From assembly GCA_945871335.1 (NCBI GenBank), contig CAMBWM010000174.1, positions 1 through 5,196 of the forward strand: a stretch of 5,196 nucleotides of DNA, given 5' to 3'. Below the pieces are notes generated by a model. That model had not been told where the DNA came from. It saw only the letters and a list, made by a program, of their open reading frames with translations, and did not search any database. Positions 5,137-5,196 of this stretch are shown here, one piece after another (position 1 is the first letter of the stretch; each line of letters begins with the position of its first letter). The DNA comes from Polaromonas sp. YR568. GTDB taxonomy: Bacteria > Pseudomonadota > Gammaproteobacteria > Burkholderiales > Burkholderiaceae. Position numbers and translations under genes: made by a program.

Positions 5137-5196
5137 ATGGCGAACGATTTCCTTTTCACATCCGAGTCCGTATCCGAAGGCCACCCCGACAAGGTC
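5137..5196 (+). CDS. metK: S-adenosylmethionine synthetase (methionine adenosyltransferase), 5' end only
   Basis: MetK makes S-adenosylmethionine from methionine and ATP in the cytoplasm, supplying the cell's main methyl donor. Only the first 20 codons are in the window. They read [20 protein letters not shown]; the [13 protein letters not shown] block is the invariant N-terminal signature of the family and includes the catalytic-site histidine. The MAND start matches betaproteobacterial MetK proteins as I remember them. The frame is open to the right edge. It is divergent from the lipid A acyltransferase pair, with its own promoter and a structured leader. Confidence 0.97.

Overview
The window looks like an ordinary chromosomal housekeeping region of a GC-rich betaproteobacterium, most likely Burkholderiales and probably Comamonadaceae (Polaromonas/Rhodoferax-like). 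This rests on gene content and protein style: a system II cytochrome c maturation protein (ResB), a di-haem cytochrome c4-type protein, EngB, tandem lipid A acyltransferases and a Burkholderiales-like MetK N-terminus. The lineage call is inference from recalled family resemblance, not from a search. I see no transposase, integrase, phage gene, CRISPR array, tRNA or rRNA.

Layout, left to right. The minus strand carries the first 466 codons of resB (1400 to 1, running off the left edge). Upstream of it on the same strand is a complete di-haem periplasmic cytochrome c gene (2173 to 1538), followed by a strong intrinsic terminator that separates it from resB. Divergent to the cytochrome gene is engB (2340 to 3071, plus strand), with a GC-rich hairpin in its leader. 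It converges on two overlapping or nearly abutting lipid A acyltransferase genes read on the minus strand (4904 to 4005, then 4002 to 3109). At the right edge, divergent from the acyltransferases, a good -10 box drives a roughly 113-nt leader and the first 20 codons of metK (5137 onward).

How the parts fit. The cytochrome and ResB belong to one theme, c-type haem proteins in the periplasm: ResB helps attach haem to CXXCH motifs like the two in the neighbouring cytochrome. EngB is a ribosome assembly GTPase. The two acyltransferases would add secondary acyl chains to lipid A and look translationally coupled. MetK makes S-adenosylmethionine.

The most interesting part is non-coding. The metK leader can fold into a 5' hairpin, then a 9-bp hairpin whose loop can pair with the metK Shine-Dalgarno region as an H-type pseudoknot. 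An 8-nt repeat (TCGCCGAG) lets a competing helix form between the two. This architecture resembles translation-controlling riboswitches of SAM metabolism, but I could not match it to a class I remember in detail, so it is offered as a candidate cis-regulatory RNA.
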